DNA of 64,000 nucleotides from Mactra quadrangularis (lineage: Eukaryota; Mollusca; Bivalvia; Venerida; Mactridae), in contig CM046301.1 of assembly GCA_025267735.1 (NCBI GenBank), positions 57,927,872-57,991,871 on the forward strand, given 5' to 3'. The translations under genes and the position numbers were made by a program. The notes under the pieces are model-generated. The model was given only the letters and a program-made list of their open reading frames with translations, ran no database searches and was not told the origin of the DNA. Positions 11,550 to 24,041 of the stretch are shown in pieces; within the stretch, counting starts at the first letter, position 1, and the number at the start of each line of letters is the position of its first letter.

Positions 11550-12735
11550 TTATTATATATCTTTCTTTTACTTTGATATAATCATCATCACCATATCATC
11601 CCAACAAAGTATTCGCAGTTTATCAAAATCACCCCCAAAACACTATCACGACCACTATTTTCTTTAAAAGCCCAGTCATTTTTAGAAGAAAAGGGTATTA
11701 ATTCATGAATGTAGCGGCGAATAAATGTCAATGCGATTTTTCCCGAGTGCGAATGTAGACCTGTGGCGTAGTTCTACGTATTATCAAACTCCTCGCTGTG
11801 CTTACGTCACGCTTTGCTTCTGATTGATTTAATAAAGTGGAAAACCGCTGCGGGGGTTCGTATTATCATGATGTCATAATGACGACCATGTTCTGATGTG
11901 TTTGTAGCCTACTAATACCATACTTATACATGTAGGCGGAGCTCCCTAACCTATCGGAAAATTAATTCTCTCAAGTATCGAGGTTAAGACCTTGCCGTAG
12001 GATTTACTATTTGACATTTAATTTTAAACTAAAAGTAATAGTGGATTTAAAAGGTTGGAAAGTACAAGGTTCCATGGAATCTAATAATATAAAGATAAAC
12101 TGCACACGGGCGATAGGAATGTACAGACTAATTATCTGAAACACACTCGCTGACGGGATGAACTTTTATGGCACGATGGACATGGACGGTTTTCCGAAAA
12201 TGAAGTCTGGAAATGACGTGGATTGTTTTTGTGAGAAAGATCGTTTGAAAGCCAGAATCATTATCTATACTTAATGCAATGCTTGGCTTGAATGAAACAA
12301 AAGTCAACCTTTGTATTAATTGCATAATGACTGGAAAATTCGTCACACAGTCACAGAATGGATACAAAAGTTTTGCTGTGTAATTGAATGCTTGATCGGA
12401 AATCGTCAAAATTTGGCTCCTTGATTTAGCGTATTGTAAGTAAAAAATTTGTAATTTATATGACAAACCTTGTTTATAACGTTATTTTATTTAGTACAGA
12501 CCATTATTATGGTTTATTTCCTCATTCATGCCTAGACTACAAAGAAAAACAGTTTCGAACCGATGAAAAAAATGGCGGACATAATTTTTGAATTAGCATC
12601 GTTTAGTGCACATGTCCACAATCGTCCAATACGAAAATAATATATTATTTTTGGATCCAATACGGAAATATATTGGACGGTCACGTGGTACAAATATCGA
12701 TTGTCGATTGGTTAGATTTATAAGATATATAATAA
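11550..12735. mobile_element. Foldback-type element, about 1.2 kb
   Basis: Bounded by a 14-bp inverted repeat, TTATTATATATCTT (11550-11563) and AAGATATATAATAA (12722-12735). Near its right end the palindrome words CAATACGGAAATATATTGGACG reappear at 12659-12679. No transposase frame is seen; the 112-residue minus frame at 12128-12466 has no recognisable domain. The palindrome at 11386 may be its true left end. Confidence 0.5.
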
Positions 12736-13776
12736 ATGTATGTACTCACACATTTGTTAAATGCATCTGAATGGTATGTCGTTGTGAGTCTGTTTTATTC
12801 ATTTCCTTTTTTCAAATAAATTTGTATTTAAATTAGTATGTACATGAATACTCAATCCTTATATAACAGGGGTAATTTACATTCCCTTTCCCATTCTTAA
12901 ATTTCTTAAAATCATTGCGATAAAAAAGCTTGGTACAGAAATAGAGATAGACGTTTCACAAACAGAGTGAACACTTTAAAATCGTGAACAGTTACCATTT
13001 ATTCGTTGGAAAATATCTATGTCTTTTTTGGATAGTTCTTATTGTTCTATATATACACTGCTAGCTCTTTAATGATGACAGAACAATTAATAGTTGTCCA
13101 CTTGGTTATCATGGTTTGCAAATTGGTAACAATTCATGCATGAAATTCTTTAGGAATCCACCAGTTCTTTTTTTTTTTGTAGCTGATATTAAACTGGTCC
13201 CCACTGCTAGCACTTGTGAAAAAGATATCTCTTTTAATTATATCATTGTATAGTTTGTTTTAAAAAAGACTTGTAAATACTATAAGCTCATATGAATTTG
13301 GGGATATTTTATTTAGATAAAAAAGAAACCATATTTTATACAGTTTTTGTTGTAAAAGCATAGCCAATAAGTGTCTTCGTGTATTGTAATTATCGCTCAT
13401 AGCGTTCATGTGCTAGCGTTATAACATTTAAATATAGTATTACAATAAGAGTTATTATGTCGTGTTTTGTGTGTGATAGCCTTTTAACTCAGAGTTTTAC
13501 ATAAATGTAAATCTATAATAAATAATTGTGCTTGCTATTACTTAATAAACCGTAAAAAATCTCACTTTTTTGTTTTGTTGTTGTGTTTTTATGTATTGAG
13601 GAATATTGCAAAATACGTTAACTTTGCTTATCAAAATGGGATTTATGAACGGCTAAGAAGTCAACATTCCTTGCCACAATGATGTCAGTGGAGTTAATTC
13701 TGATAAATCAGCATTCTACCAACCAACAATTATCTCCCTTAAAATGATTAACCGTTGATCATATGGTTCATAAAGC
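12736..13776. other. Intergenic AT-rich sequence
   Basis: Nothing recognisable apart from simple A/T runs. Several AATAAA words (12814, 13541) could serve as late poly(A) sites for gene A, without further support. Confidence 0.4.
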
Positions 13777-14101
13777 GTTTTATTTGTTATGTTGTTGTTT
13801 TGTTGGGTTTAACGCCGTTGCAACACATTTTATTGGTCATATAACGGCGGTCAGTCAACCTACTCCCTCCTCCTGGAAAGGCCAAATCTCTCGATTTAGC
13901 TGTTAACCAACTACAAAGCGCATACTTCCGTCAGTGACTGACAACTCCCCTACATAATTAAAAATCATTGGTAGGAGGGAGATGGCCGTAAACATAATTT
14001 CATTACCAAGCTCCGCGAAAGTATGTCCCTCCCGGGAATCGTACCCACGACCCCTTGATCAGTAGACTTGTGTGTTACCAACTGAGTTAGCCGGGCGGCT
14101 T
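13777..14101 (-). mobile_element. Full-length tRNA-derived SINE, minus strand
   Basis: Flanked by a perfect 13-bp duplication TGGTTCATAAAGC (13764-13776 and 14102-14114). Read on the minus strand it starts GCCGCCCGGCTAACTCAGTT, an A-box-like start, followed by a degenerate B box (GGTACGATTCCCGGGAGG). It continues through ATTTTTAATTATGTAGGGG and GGTTGACTGACCGCCG, and ends with CAACGGCGTTAAACCC and an ACAAAACAAC-type tail. Confidence 0.85.
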
Positions 14102-14114
14102 TGGTTCATAAAGC

Positions 14115-15909
14115 AATGGTGTTTTTTAATTTTATTAAGTTTAGAAATAGCTGGTACTTTCAGGTAAATTTGATATACATTGTATATGTAGTTTCATATT
14201 AAGATATAAATGGATGCATTTTAATCAAAGGATGTTGACATTCTGTATCGTAGTTTTAAAAACACATCCTTTTTACTATAAAAAAGGGGGGTTCAGACTG
14301 CGGTACAGAATGTCGAGCTACAAATTATTCTTATTTATTTAACGTGTTCGGGGGGTTTAAACAAATTTACCTATCGTTGAAATATGATTGACTAGCCGTT
14401 GATCGGAAAAAAGAAAGTGACCGTTATTGAGAGGTTTATTACTGATGAAAATGTACGCGGGGATTTTGAAGTGGCCCAGTTGTCAAGAGGTGGCTGATGA
14501 TGAGAGCTGGCCGTTGAAGGATGTTGTTATGTACTTATTACAACTTAGATTGAACACTCTCGAGGAGTCTCTTTTCTGGTTCATTGAGTTATCTAATTGC
14601 TGTTCTCACAGTCTCTGCTAAATTTACGTACGTCGATAAAGCAAAAGACGAACTCAACCATACCAACAAAATAGCGCATGAAATATGATATAATTTTATT
14701 GCAAATTATTTATAATGGGTCTGTAAGGACAATCGTTTCATCCTTAGATGAATCCTTAGAACCTTAGAGGTATTTGATAATTTAACGTGAATCAAAATAT
14801 TAACGGAATTCAATATATTTTATCATGAATATTTGTATCTACACCAGTTGCAATTATTTTATTCCGTATATTATTAGTATAGGGTTTTGCATTTTTGATA
14901 GCTAACGCATTTACAGCGTATCGGTAAATAAACTCGTAATATAGGTCGCATCAAATAAACAGAACAAATATTAAAAAGCGGCTTAAAAGCTTTGGAACTT
15001 TTTTTAAAAAAAGAATGGCGTATTTTACTAATATGTCGTGCACTCAATAGATATATAAAAGAAGTGAACAATTAGATTAAAAGCTGAAAAGTGGCAGAGA
15101 AAAAACAGGAAAAACAAAAAAAAAAGTGTAGAGTTCATAATTACGTTCGTAATAATTAAAAAGGTAAGGAAACCAAATCCCCAAAAGCTGCGTATTATGT
15201 GATAAAAACATAAAATTAGTTATAAAAAACGTAGAATTATGTAGGATTAAGAACTGTGAATGATGTAGGTCCAAAATTATGAAATATAAAAGCTCAATAA
15301 AACAATAAAAAATACACTTACACACTATATTACATCATGTGTGATAAATTTTATTTTGTTTTGTGTTATCGTATATACATTTTGTATTTATGGTGGAGGG
15401 TTTTTACTGAAAATATTTTACAGTCTTATCTTTTTGTACAACGCCATTGAATATGTTATATAGAAATAGACGTTTAATCAAATGAAAAAGTTTAAGTTTA
15501 ATAAATGTTTATTTTTGTAATGGATAATACTCTTTTTTGAACTTCCTTCAATCGTCGACACGTTGTCATTTTGTCCTTCAAGGAATAAAGGCGCCATTGA
15601 TACGTAGTATATTTGCGTAGACGTAAAACAAACAAAAACTTTATCTTTTAACAGTAAATAACAAATATATTTCTAATGTATCTAGCCATATCGAATAACA
15701 TATCACAGCTATGTTCAGTAAACCCTTAAGTAGATATCCAATTGTAGGTTATCAATAGAAAGTTGTCCAACTTTGTACGAACCTCTTCTATTGTTTGCAT
15801 TCGGATACGGGTTTACTGCATTTGATAGTAAACGTATGCCTTATTAAATTCGACAAACATCTTCTAGTGCTTTTGAATGCACCTCATACTTCATATGACC
15901 ATCATCTAT
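14115..15909. other. Intergenic region upstream of gene B, no gene supported
   Basis: AT-rich sequence. A weak inverted pair (GACATTCTGTATCGTAGTT near 14236 and GACTGCGGTACAGAATGTC near 14296) suggests a small MITE. The 64-residue frame at 14427-14621 shows no family resemblance and no splice partners. Confidence 0.45.
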
Positions 15910-16476
15910 GGGCCGACTTGATTTTCCAGAGCGGCTCATTTCGGCGTACGCCGGTTCCGAAACGGGCACCGGCAAATCAGTTAATTTGTTCCGAGATTAA
16001 GCCGGAATCATTAGCCGGCGTACACGAATAGCCGGTAACGTTTGAGCGGTGAGTGGCGATCAAATGACGCATATGGTTGAAAATGGCTACAAAGTCAACC
16101 GTTATAATAAAAAATTACTAATTTTATGAGCTAAATATTAACTGATATCGTGTTTAACTCCTCTACGTGTCATTTCTGTACGAGTAAAATTAATAGTACA
16201 CATTTTACTCGCCAGACACGAACTTGAAAATATTGACAACTAAAATGATTTATTTATACACACTGATTGAAATTCGACTGTCTGCAACAGTAATTTATCG
16301 TCATCTTTGTCAAAACTCATCATTACTTATCTAATTATTTGTGACACAACCACAGCCGTAGCTATTAATGCCATTTAGTTAGCCGATACGCTTGATTCAT
16401 ATTTCAAATCGGGGCGAGCCAAACGGCGATGTGTTAACGCCGGTTCGTAAGCCGCCCTGGCAAATCAAGTCGGACC
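15910..16476. mobile_element. MITE with GGGCCGACTTGAT ends
   Basis: A 567-bp element. The left end GGGCCGACTTGATTTTCCAG and the right end, the inverse of GGTCCGACTTGATTTGCCAG, match over at least 25 bp. TAT sits outside both ends (15907-15909 and 16477-16479). A 3-bp duplication with G-rich ends suggests a PIF/Harbinger relative (inference). It is GC-richer than its surroundings, with GCCGG words throughout. Confidence 0.65.
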
Positions 16477-16659
16477 TATGTGACTGGCCAGTCAATCAAT
16501 TTGTATAAAACAATTAAGTCATATTACTGTGGTCATACAATTAAACACATTTTGAAAAAACATATGTAGATGAACAAAATACTCATGTTTTGTAAGCTCA
16601 TGATTATTCGCTTTTATCAATGATTCCCTTGACATAGTTTTGAAACAAATGAGTGCACT

Positions 16660-17038
16660 TTGTAATAAACATGTACATGTACATTTACAAAATACTCCAG
16701 TAGTACGGACAAGTTTGTTATATTTTATCAATCTGTCTCTTGACACAATTTTCAATCAGATAACATTTTTTACATGTATATATTTTGTGGGTGGCTTAAG
16801 CTATAGTTTACACGTCGTATACCACAAGCTCGATGACATGTTTACAGTTAACTGCATACAAAATCTATATAAAGACATAAACTAGAAAAAAGAAATAAAT
16901 TGAACTGAGATTAAATTTCTTAAATCAATAATTTTTGTTTAACAATTGATACGAAGGTAGGCTGACGTCACTTCCGCCTTGGTCTGTGTTAAAATCGAAA
17001 CTAGAAAGGGAAAAAACATACTGTGGCAAATAAAACAG
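16660..17038 (+). promoter_or_regulatory. Promoter and non-coding first exon of gene B
   Basis: About 380 bp closely resembles 53465-53810 upstream of gene C: GTAGTACGGACA, TTGACACAATTTTCAATCAG, ACTTAAGCTAT-like and ACAGTTAACTGCATAC-like words occur in the same order. The core holds a perfect palindromic CRE, TGACGTCA (16963-16970), overlapping CACTTCCG (ETS-type), then ATCGAAACTAGAAAGGGAAA (16995-17014). That last word includes GAAAGGGAAA, matching the IRF/ISRE half-site pair GAAANNGAAA. The block ends GGCAAATAAAACAG before a GT at 17039, a likely non-coding exon spliced to 26001. Confidence 0.7.
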
Positions 17039-17660
17039 GTATTTTTATATTTTACACTAAATACGTGTTATATTTTGCAATGTTTGTTAACACATATAAT
17101 CAACATTTACATTAATATGGCTAATAGATAAAAAGGTAACTGTTGGATTCTCATATAGGGATTTTTCAACTTTAGATATAATTTTTTTTGCAATCAAGGT
17201 TAGCCATAAAATATGAAACCGACATTTATATTTGCTATCTGTCGGTATAGATTAGTTTGTTTACAACGCGCGCTCTCAGAGTCATCAACCAGGCATGCTT
17301 TCAAAAGAGCTAAAGCAGAACGGTGGCTTTACTAAATTAACCGAACAAGCACTTGCCCACACAAAATTTCAGAAAAAAAACGAAAAAAATAAGCAGTGTA
17401 AATGGTCATACTTCATAGGCGCACAGACCTGAGAATAATCTTCAGATTTATAGCTTTATTATGAAAAAAACACTTTCATACATGTAGCTTTGAGTTGAAA
17501 TGATTAGCTGGAATCCATACAAACAACAACTTCTGAAACAGTTGTCAACAAAGATAAGCGTAAATAAGAATACATCACAAAGCATACAAAATGTTCAATT
17601 ATCAGGGTCTAATAAGTATTCAATTTCCTTTAAGCCACATTTTGTATCTTAAATTCCTAA

Positions 17661-17965
17661 GCTGCTCGGCTAGCTCAGTCGGTAGCACGCGAGCCTACGA
17701 ATCGCGGGGTCATAGTTTCTGTTCACGGGCGGGACATCCTTTAATGGAACTTGCTCATGGTATAATTTCTTAGGCAATTCTCCCTACTAACTTTGATTCG
17801 TAATTATGCAGGGTAGATGTCAGTCACTGACCAAAGTATGTGTCACTGGTTAACTGCTATATCCTGAGATTTAGCCTTTCCAGGAACTATGAGCAGGTTG
17901 ACTGACTGCCGTGATAGGACCTATATAATGTGTTGCTAAAGCGTTTTCTTCAATAACAACAAAAT
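17661..17965 (+). mobile_element. Full-length tRNA-derived SINE, plus strand
   Basis: Starts GCTGCTCGGCTAGCTCAGTC, a strong pol III A box (TAGCTCAGTCGG), with a degenerate B box. The body is the same as in the element at 13777 and it ends AATAACAACAAAA. Flanked by TTAAATTCCTAA (17649-17660) and TTAAATTCTTAA (17966-17977), an 11/12 target-site duplication. Confidence 0.85.
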
Positions 17966-18206
17966 TTAAATTCTTAAATAAAGCATTAAAATCTGGATAT
18001 ATTTTTCCTCCTAACTGGCATTGTGTGATTTATATGGCGGCCTCTTATTGTTATCTAGAGCCAGTAAGAATATTCATTTTTTTTTCGCATTCAATGTCAA
18101 TAGATTTTCTTACCATTATCATTCAGAATCAAATGCATTCTGTATTCGTATTTCAAGCTCCACCCACTACTCGTATATTTTATGCTACAATTATGTAGTA
18201 TGTTTT

Positions 18207-18499
18207 AACCCGGGTCGATAGCGCAGTTGGTAGCGCGCCGGGATTTGGATACTCGTGCCCGAGGGGGTGCGGGTTCGAATCCCGCCCGGGGAGGTTATAC
18301 CCTTCCATGAAAATTTGACAATTATGTCGATTTTCCTCCATTGATTAGATAATATGGAGAAGTTTCCGGCCTTGTGGAAGGGTAGGTGAGTACTGGTTAT
18401 AGACAATGGTCCAGGAAAGCTAGGTTAGGTGCGCTGGACGCCGTGAAATGACATAAATTGTGTTGATACGGCGTTAACTCCAATAAATAAATAAATAAA
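18207..18499 (+). mobile_element. Young tRNA-derived SINE with perfect pol III boxes
   Basis: A 293-bp element flanked by a perfect 14-bp duplication ATGTAGTATGTTTT (18193-18206 and 18500-18513). A box: TAGCGCAGTTGG. B box: GGTTCGAATCC, intact, so it may still be transcribed by RNA polymerase III. It ends CGGCGTTAACTCC followed by an (AATA)n tail. It lies in the first intron of gene B and is the same family as 48187-48479. Confidence 0.9.
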
Positions 18500-18513
18500 A
18501 TGTAGTATGTTTT

Positions 18514-21285
18514 GTATGCAACTTAAGATGTCAATATATATTATAAGCCATGCGTATGCATACAATGTAAAGCTATTCTTATTCTGTCGACGGTTTTGAA
18601 GGTATAATTATGGCTTGTAAATTATCTTATACACAGTATCTATAATGCGCGACAATAATTAGTTCTGTTTTTCTAGTTCTTACAAAAAAACCCACTGTTT
18701 TTTATAAACTAAACAATAAACTCATCCACGAAAGGAGATGCTCAGGATGACGATAAATTATCATACCGAACTTTATGACCATCTATCACTTAAACCGCTG
18801 TACATTTTGTACTTTAGTACATTTTGTTGATGTTTATATCCCAATTAAAATGAATTTTGTTTTTAAGAACATAATGAGTCAGGCTCTGTGAAAACAGGGA
18901 TTAAAGGGATATACAGGCAAAAGTTCAACTTCATATTTCCTTATTTTGAATTATATTTTTTTATAACTGTGAATGCAACAGATGCACTGTTATATTACTT
19001 GGCAAAATATTTCTTTATTTTTTCATAATATTTGGGGTGTTTCCTAACTAGACTCACGTGGGTCAGGTTAGCTAAAAATAGATAAGTGTTAAAAAGTGCA
19101 TTTACTGATGAGAAGATTCTAGAGCTTGTTATTGTGCAACATTAGTATAATTCTATTAAAAAGATATCCTAACCGACTACAGTATAGTTAGCAATTTTTA
19201 CCACTTTCAAATTACCACATCTATCTGTCAGATCTTAGAAGTTCATTACAGTTGCCGAGCTAGATAACACTTGTAAGTCAAGGTGAACCTGTGGCTAATA
19301 AGACTGCCTGTATAAGTTATACAAGGGCGTAACATCGTATGAAATATGAGTATTAGACACCTTATGTTTCTATTTACCTATATTTCATGGTAATAAAACA
19401 CCAAACTGGTATACGACAAAGATGTGTTTCTTTCTAAATTTAACCTGATCTACACCTGAGTAGGCCTGGGTCTTAGAAGTAAATGGCGTTTTGTTCCTGT
19501 TGTTTTCTGTTTATCACATTAGCGGTATCAAAGCGTTATCTTGCAATTTGATTTTTTTAATTAAATGATGGACCATGCAACATATACACAGGACGAGGTA
19601 ATCGTCGATCCACAGTACTGAAGTCAAACTTTAATCTAATTTGAAATAACACGAAGCCTCCGTGATTTAGAGCCGGATTTCCATATCTATGCTCCGTTTT
19701 CTCAACTGTACATCAACCATAACTGCTCATGCATTCCTTGGGCCAGTTGAACTGTCAAAGGATCGCCGACTATCATTTCCAAACTTCTAATATTCCACTT
19801 TTCTTTGATAATACTGGATTCCGAAAGCGTTGTCATATTCTTTGATCCAAACTCCCCGCAGCGGTTATCTCCCTTTATCAAATCAATAACCACTGCCACC
19901 ACAAGTTAAATTCGTCCCTCAGAGAGCCGAAAAACTTTTTTCATCTTTTCTTTTTCAATTCAATATTTTCAATAAATTTAGTCTTCTCTTAGTAAAATAT
20001 GATGTTCAAAGTACATAAAGCGAAAAAATAAATAGTATGAATAAATAACTTGTAAAAAAACCAAGAATAATTTAACCCTGACACCGGTTACCTAAAGTGC
20101 GTAAAATTGCACAAATAACAAAATGTTACATGTACGCAAAGTAAATATTAAATGGATAATTGCACTTATTTTAGTCATTTAATATATAAATGATATATCA
20201 TTCAGTATCATATACATACAGTTTAATCATAAATACTGAAGATTACTCAACAAAAGCATCATATAAGTAGCGTGAGGTGGACTAAGGACTCTATTGGGTG
20301 GACAACGCAGCTCAGCCCCGACCTTGCTCACTTTCAGGAGTAATTTATTCATGAATTAAACAGTTTTGGTACATGATGATATATTTCTATTTAATTTATC
20401 TTATTTCTTTGTCAGTACTTGTAAATCAACCAATTTTTTAATCATTCAATGTTATTTTTCGCTACATTCCGCCTAACACATTTTAGGCTTACCGTTATTG
20501 CCAGTTTAAATTTAAAACATTAGTCACATGGTACTACTTGCGTCACGTGATTCATGTGAAGGCAGTGGTTAAAGTAGCAACGCGTGACGTAACCGCTGTG
20601 AGGAGTTTGTCTTTGATCTTGTTAGTAAGAAAATGTTAGTAAGTTCCGTATTACGTATTTCATCATTTTATGTTGAACTATATATTTTAACCATCTTTCA
20701 CTTTAATTTTGGACTTAATGGGTGTTAAACATCATATTAATGACATAGAAAGTTACTATCAAATACTGCACACATTTCTGCCGCACGGATAATTATCCTA
20801 ATATCGGTCTTTGTAACGTCTGCTGTGATACGCTGTTACTAAAGGAAGAATCTAAGTTTTAGTAAGCCTTATTTTGCTTGAACATTTTGTTACTTTTTAG
20901 GTGTGTATTAATGTGGAAAAAAAACTCTTTATCTCAACTTGCGAAAGTAAAATAGTATATTTATCTTATTCTTAAAATGTCAATTATAATATTCATCCTG
21001 CATTTTTTTTACAAACACGCCATTATGAATACCCTAATAGATGGTGAAGTATGAAGGACAAATAAAAAAATACCCTTAATATGTTATTGTATGATTACAG
21101 TTTGCGTGTAAACTACGACATGCCGACGTAAAAATATGTTAAGAAAGTATAGTATTGATCGTTGTCATTAGACGCAGTTCAAATATTTAATATAAGTTCA
21201 ACATTTTAGACGCATAATGATATTTTTTTCAAAAATATTTAATTTTCACAGTTTTTCAAATTCTGTCATGTAATTTTGTATACAT
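18514..21285. other. First-intron sequence of gene B without recognised features
   Basis: AT-rich and non-coding. An inverted CACGTGA / GCGTGACGTAA-type motif near 20540-20595 is the only structured spot noticed. Confidence 0.4.
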
Positions 21286-23305
21286 AACATAACATAACTT
21301 TATTGCATAAAATGAAAAAAACATTTATAGCAATACAATCAATTGAAAATAATATAAATATGAATACAATTACATTATACAAAGACATGAAAAATACAAA
21401 AGTTATCAGAGAAGCAGTGTAGCAGTGTATGATTAATTTCTTAATTTAAATGAGTAATAGATAAATTTTGAAATATTTTCTTGTGTTTTGTGATTTTTTG
21501 AATTTAATAGTTGTTGAAATTTGTTGATGTTAGGCCAATGACAAAAATATGGTTTGAAATATGTTTTTCTGAGTTCTCTATATTTAGGACATACTAGTAA
21601 AAAATGGTATTCGCATTCAGGGAGATTCATGTTACAATTTAGACAAACACGCTGGTTTCTCGGGGTGTTATTATATCGACCTTCTTCAATTTTTAAATTA
21701 TGTGACGATATACGGAATTTAGTATATGCTATTCGAAATTTTTTGTTTTTTATGTTGTTAAGATAAGGTTCAAGGATAAAATTATGTTTGAAAATACAAT
21801 AAGTTTCTAGCTTTGTGGTGTTATTAATGTTGGCATACCAAGTTTGATAATAATTATCAAGTATTCTGTTTTTTATTATTCTTATGATTCCCGGTGTGTT
21901 TTCTTGTAATATCCAAATATATGACATGCCAATGTGATCTAATATGTATTTAATCTGATATGCCCAATTATTGGTATTGGTACATCCAGTATCGACTTCG
22001 TCTTTTAACATTTTGTACGTTTTATATAATATGGAGTTTTCATTATTTGATATTATTTTGAGCCAGTATTTTATAAGAAGAATTTTTCGATGAATAAACA
22101 TAGGTACTCTACCCAATTCACCATACATGGCATGAAGACAAGTAGATTTTTTAACATAAAGAATTTTTCTACAGAATTTATTGTGAATTAGTTCAATATC
22201 TTTAGAACTATGATAACCCCAAACGGGAGCAGCATAATTTAAAATTGGTGAGACAAGACTGTCAAAAAGATTGATTTTTTGTATTGTACTAAGGTCTAAC
22301 TGATTAAAAGTGATAAACAGGTTGTGGAGGGCTACGGATGAACGAGAGGCGAGTTTTTGCTGTGTTCTATTCCAGCGATTATTTTTAAATAAGTGTACTC
22401 CTAAATATTTAAAGGAATCTACTAGTTCAATGTGAATATTATTAATATAGAAATTATAAATTGTTGGCCTTCCCGATTCGAATATCATGCATTTTGTTTT
22501 ATCAGCGTTAAGCTTTAATCCCCATGTGTTACAGTAAGTAACTATATCATCCAGCATTGACTGTAATGATTTTGGGTCTTGTGCAAATAGAACCGCATCA
22601 TCGGCAAATAATATCAGGAAGATTTGAATTTCATTTAACGTCATAATGCCATTTATATTCGAGTTTATATTATTGAGTATATCATTTAGAAAAAATAAAC
22701 ACAATAGACTACTAGATGGATCTCCTTGTTTTACTCCTATTTTTGAATTGATAAAATCAGACTTTTGTCCCTTATATCTTACAGACGATTTTACGGAATT
22801 ATACATTGATTTTAGTGCATGTATCATTTTAGAACTTATGTTTGAATTAATAAGTTTTTGCCATAAGTAGCATCGATCAATGCGATCGAACATTTTTTCC
22901 CAATCAAGGAAGGCTACATATAATTTTTTGTTGTTTTTTAGTGTTTTATAAATGAGTGAATGTAATATAAAAATGCAGTCAGTGGTTGATTTACCTTTTT
23001 GAAAGCCGTATTGGTTATCAATAAGACTTTCATGTTGTTGACTCCATTTAGTTAATCTATTTAACAATAGTTGCGAGTATATTTTGGCTATAATGTTCGT
23101 AAGCGTGATTCCACGATACTGTTTGCAATCGTCAACATTCCCACCCTTGAATATTGGGGTAATAATTCCTTCGCCCCATGATTGCGGGTATATGCCGGTA
23201 GAAAATATCTTGTTATATATTTTTAATAGTACTGGGTGTATAATATCATACGAAGCTTTGAAAATTTCGGCATTAAGTGAGTCAGATCCAAAAAAAATAT
23301 TTAAA
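21286..23305 (-). mobile_element. 5'-truncated non-LTR retrotransposon with reverse transcriptase
   Basis: On the minus strand, an open frame from about 23293 to 21433 encodes the C-terminal two thirds of a non-LTR ORF2. It runs GSDSLNAEIFK, then ITPIFKGG, YRGITL and a first catalytic Asp in FLDWEKMFD. Next come KQGDPSSSLLCLFF and the active-site LILFADDAVLFA (FADD), then a C-terminal Cys/His motif C-L-N-C ... E-Y-H-F-L-L-V-C. No endonuclease domain is present, so it is a 5' truncation. The 3' end (21286-21300 on the plus strand) shows a short ATGTT-type tandem tail beside an AATAAA. About 600 residues stay open, so insertion is fairly recent, but it cannot move alone. The clade is not resolved (CR1/L2-like by feel). 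Confidence 0.85.
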
Positions 23306-23784
23306 AATATTTAAAGACGTATACTTTGCGTAGGGTCTTTTTTGACGATTTGAATATGTTCTTTGACAAATTAGTACATACGCTTGTATAACAAATTGAA
23401 AAGTGATAAAAAGTTTAATATCAAATTTAATTAGCTGTACCCTTTATTATTACATGTAGCATATAATGACGTTGTCGTATGCAACTCTTCTTGTGTTTAA
23501 CTACGCGTAAGACGTCATTTTGGGTAATTCGCAACGTCGTTGTTGCAAGATACACAATTTTATGCGTTACATTTATTTAACTGTAAAATCGTTTATATTA
23601 GTCAGATTCTGAAAAAAGTTTACGGTTTTTTGCATCGGAGATGTTGTACTCTCCGAAAATGTAAAAAGTAAAAATCTAAATTTTGTCATTAAGGCCGGTT
23701 TTTACAGAACCTGGCCCATATATTGATGACATTTTAGTCTTTTTTGCGATCGAAGAACATGAGTATTGGTTACTATAAACAAAG

Positions 23785-24041
23785 TTTGTTTGTTTGTTTT
23801 TATTGGGATGAACGCCGTAGCAACACATTTTATAGGTCATAAAACGGCGGTCAGTCAACCTACTCACTCCTCCTGGAAAGGCTAAATCTCTGGATTTAGC
23901 TGTTAACCAACTACTAAGCGCATAATTTCGTCAGTGACTGACAATTGCCCTATGTAATTAAAAATCATTGGTAGGAGGGAGAATGACTGTAGAAATAATT
24001 TTATGACCAAGCTCCACAAAGTATGCCCCGCCCGGGAATCG
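23785..24041 (-). mobile_element. 5'-truncated tRNA-SINE, minus strand
   Basis: Flanked by a perfect 14-bp duplication TACTATAAACAAAG (23771-23784 and 24042-24055). It matches the SINE at 13777 but stops at the B-box region (CGATTCCCGGGCGGGG on the minus strand), lacking the A box. The tail is rich in AAACAAAC repeats. Confidence 0.85.

Noticed and set aside
12128..12466. 112-residue minus-strand frame
   Set aside because: It lies inside a presumed foldback element and shows no domain or transposase motif.
16519..16885. Overlapping short frames on both strands upstream of gene B
   Set aside because: They coincide with the promoter block conserved in gene C, where the frames are not kept.
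18191..18300. A functional tRNA gene at the A/B-box sequences
   Set aside because: The sequence continues into a SINE body with a tail and a 14-bp target duplication, and the cloverleaf arms do not close cleanly.
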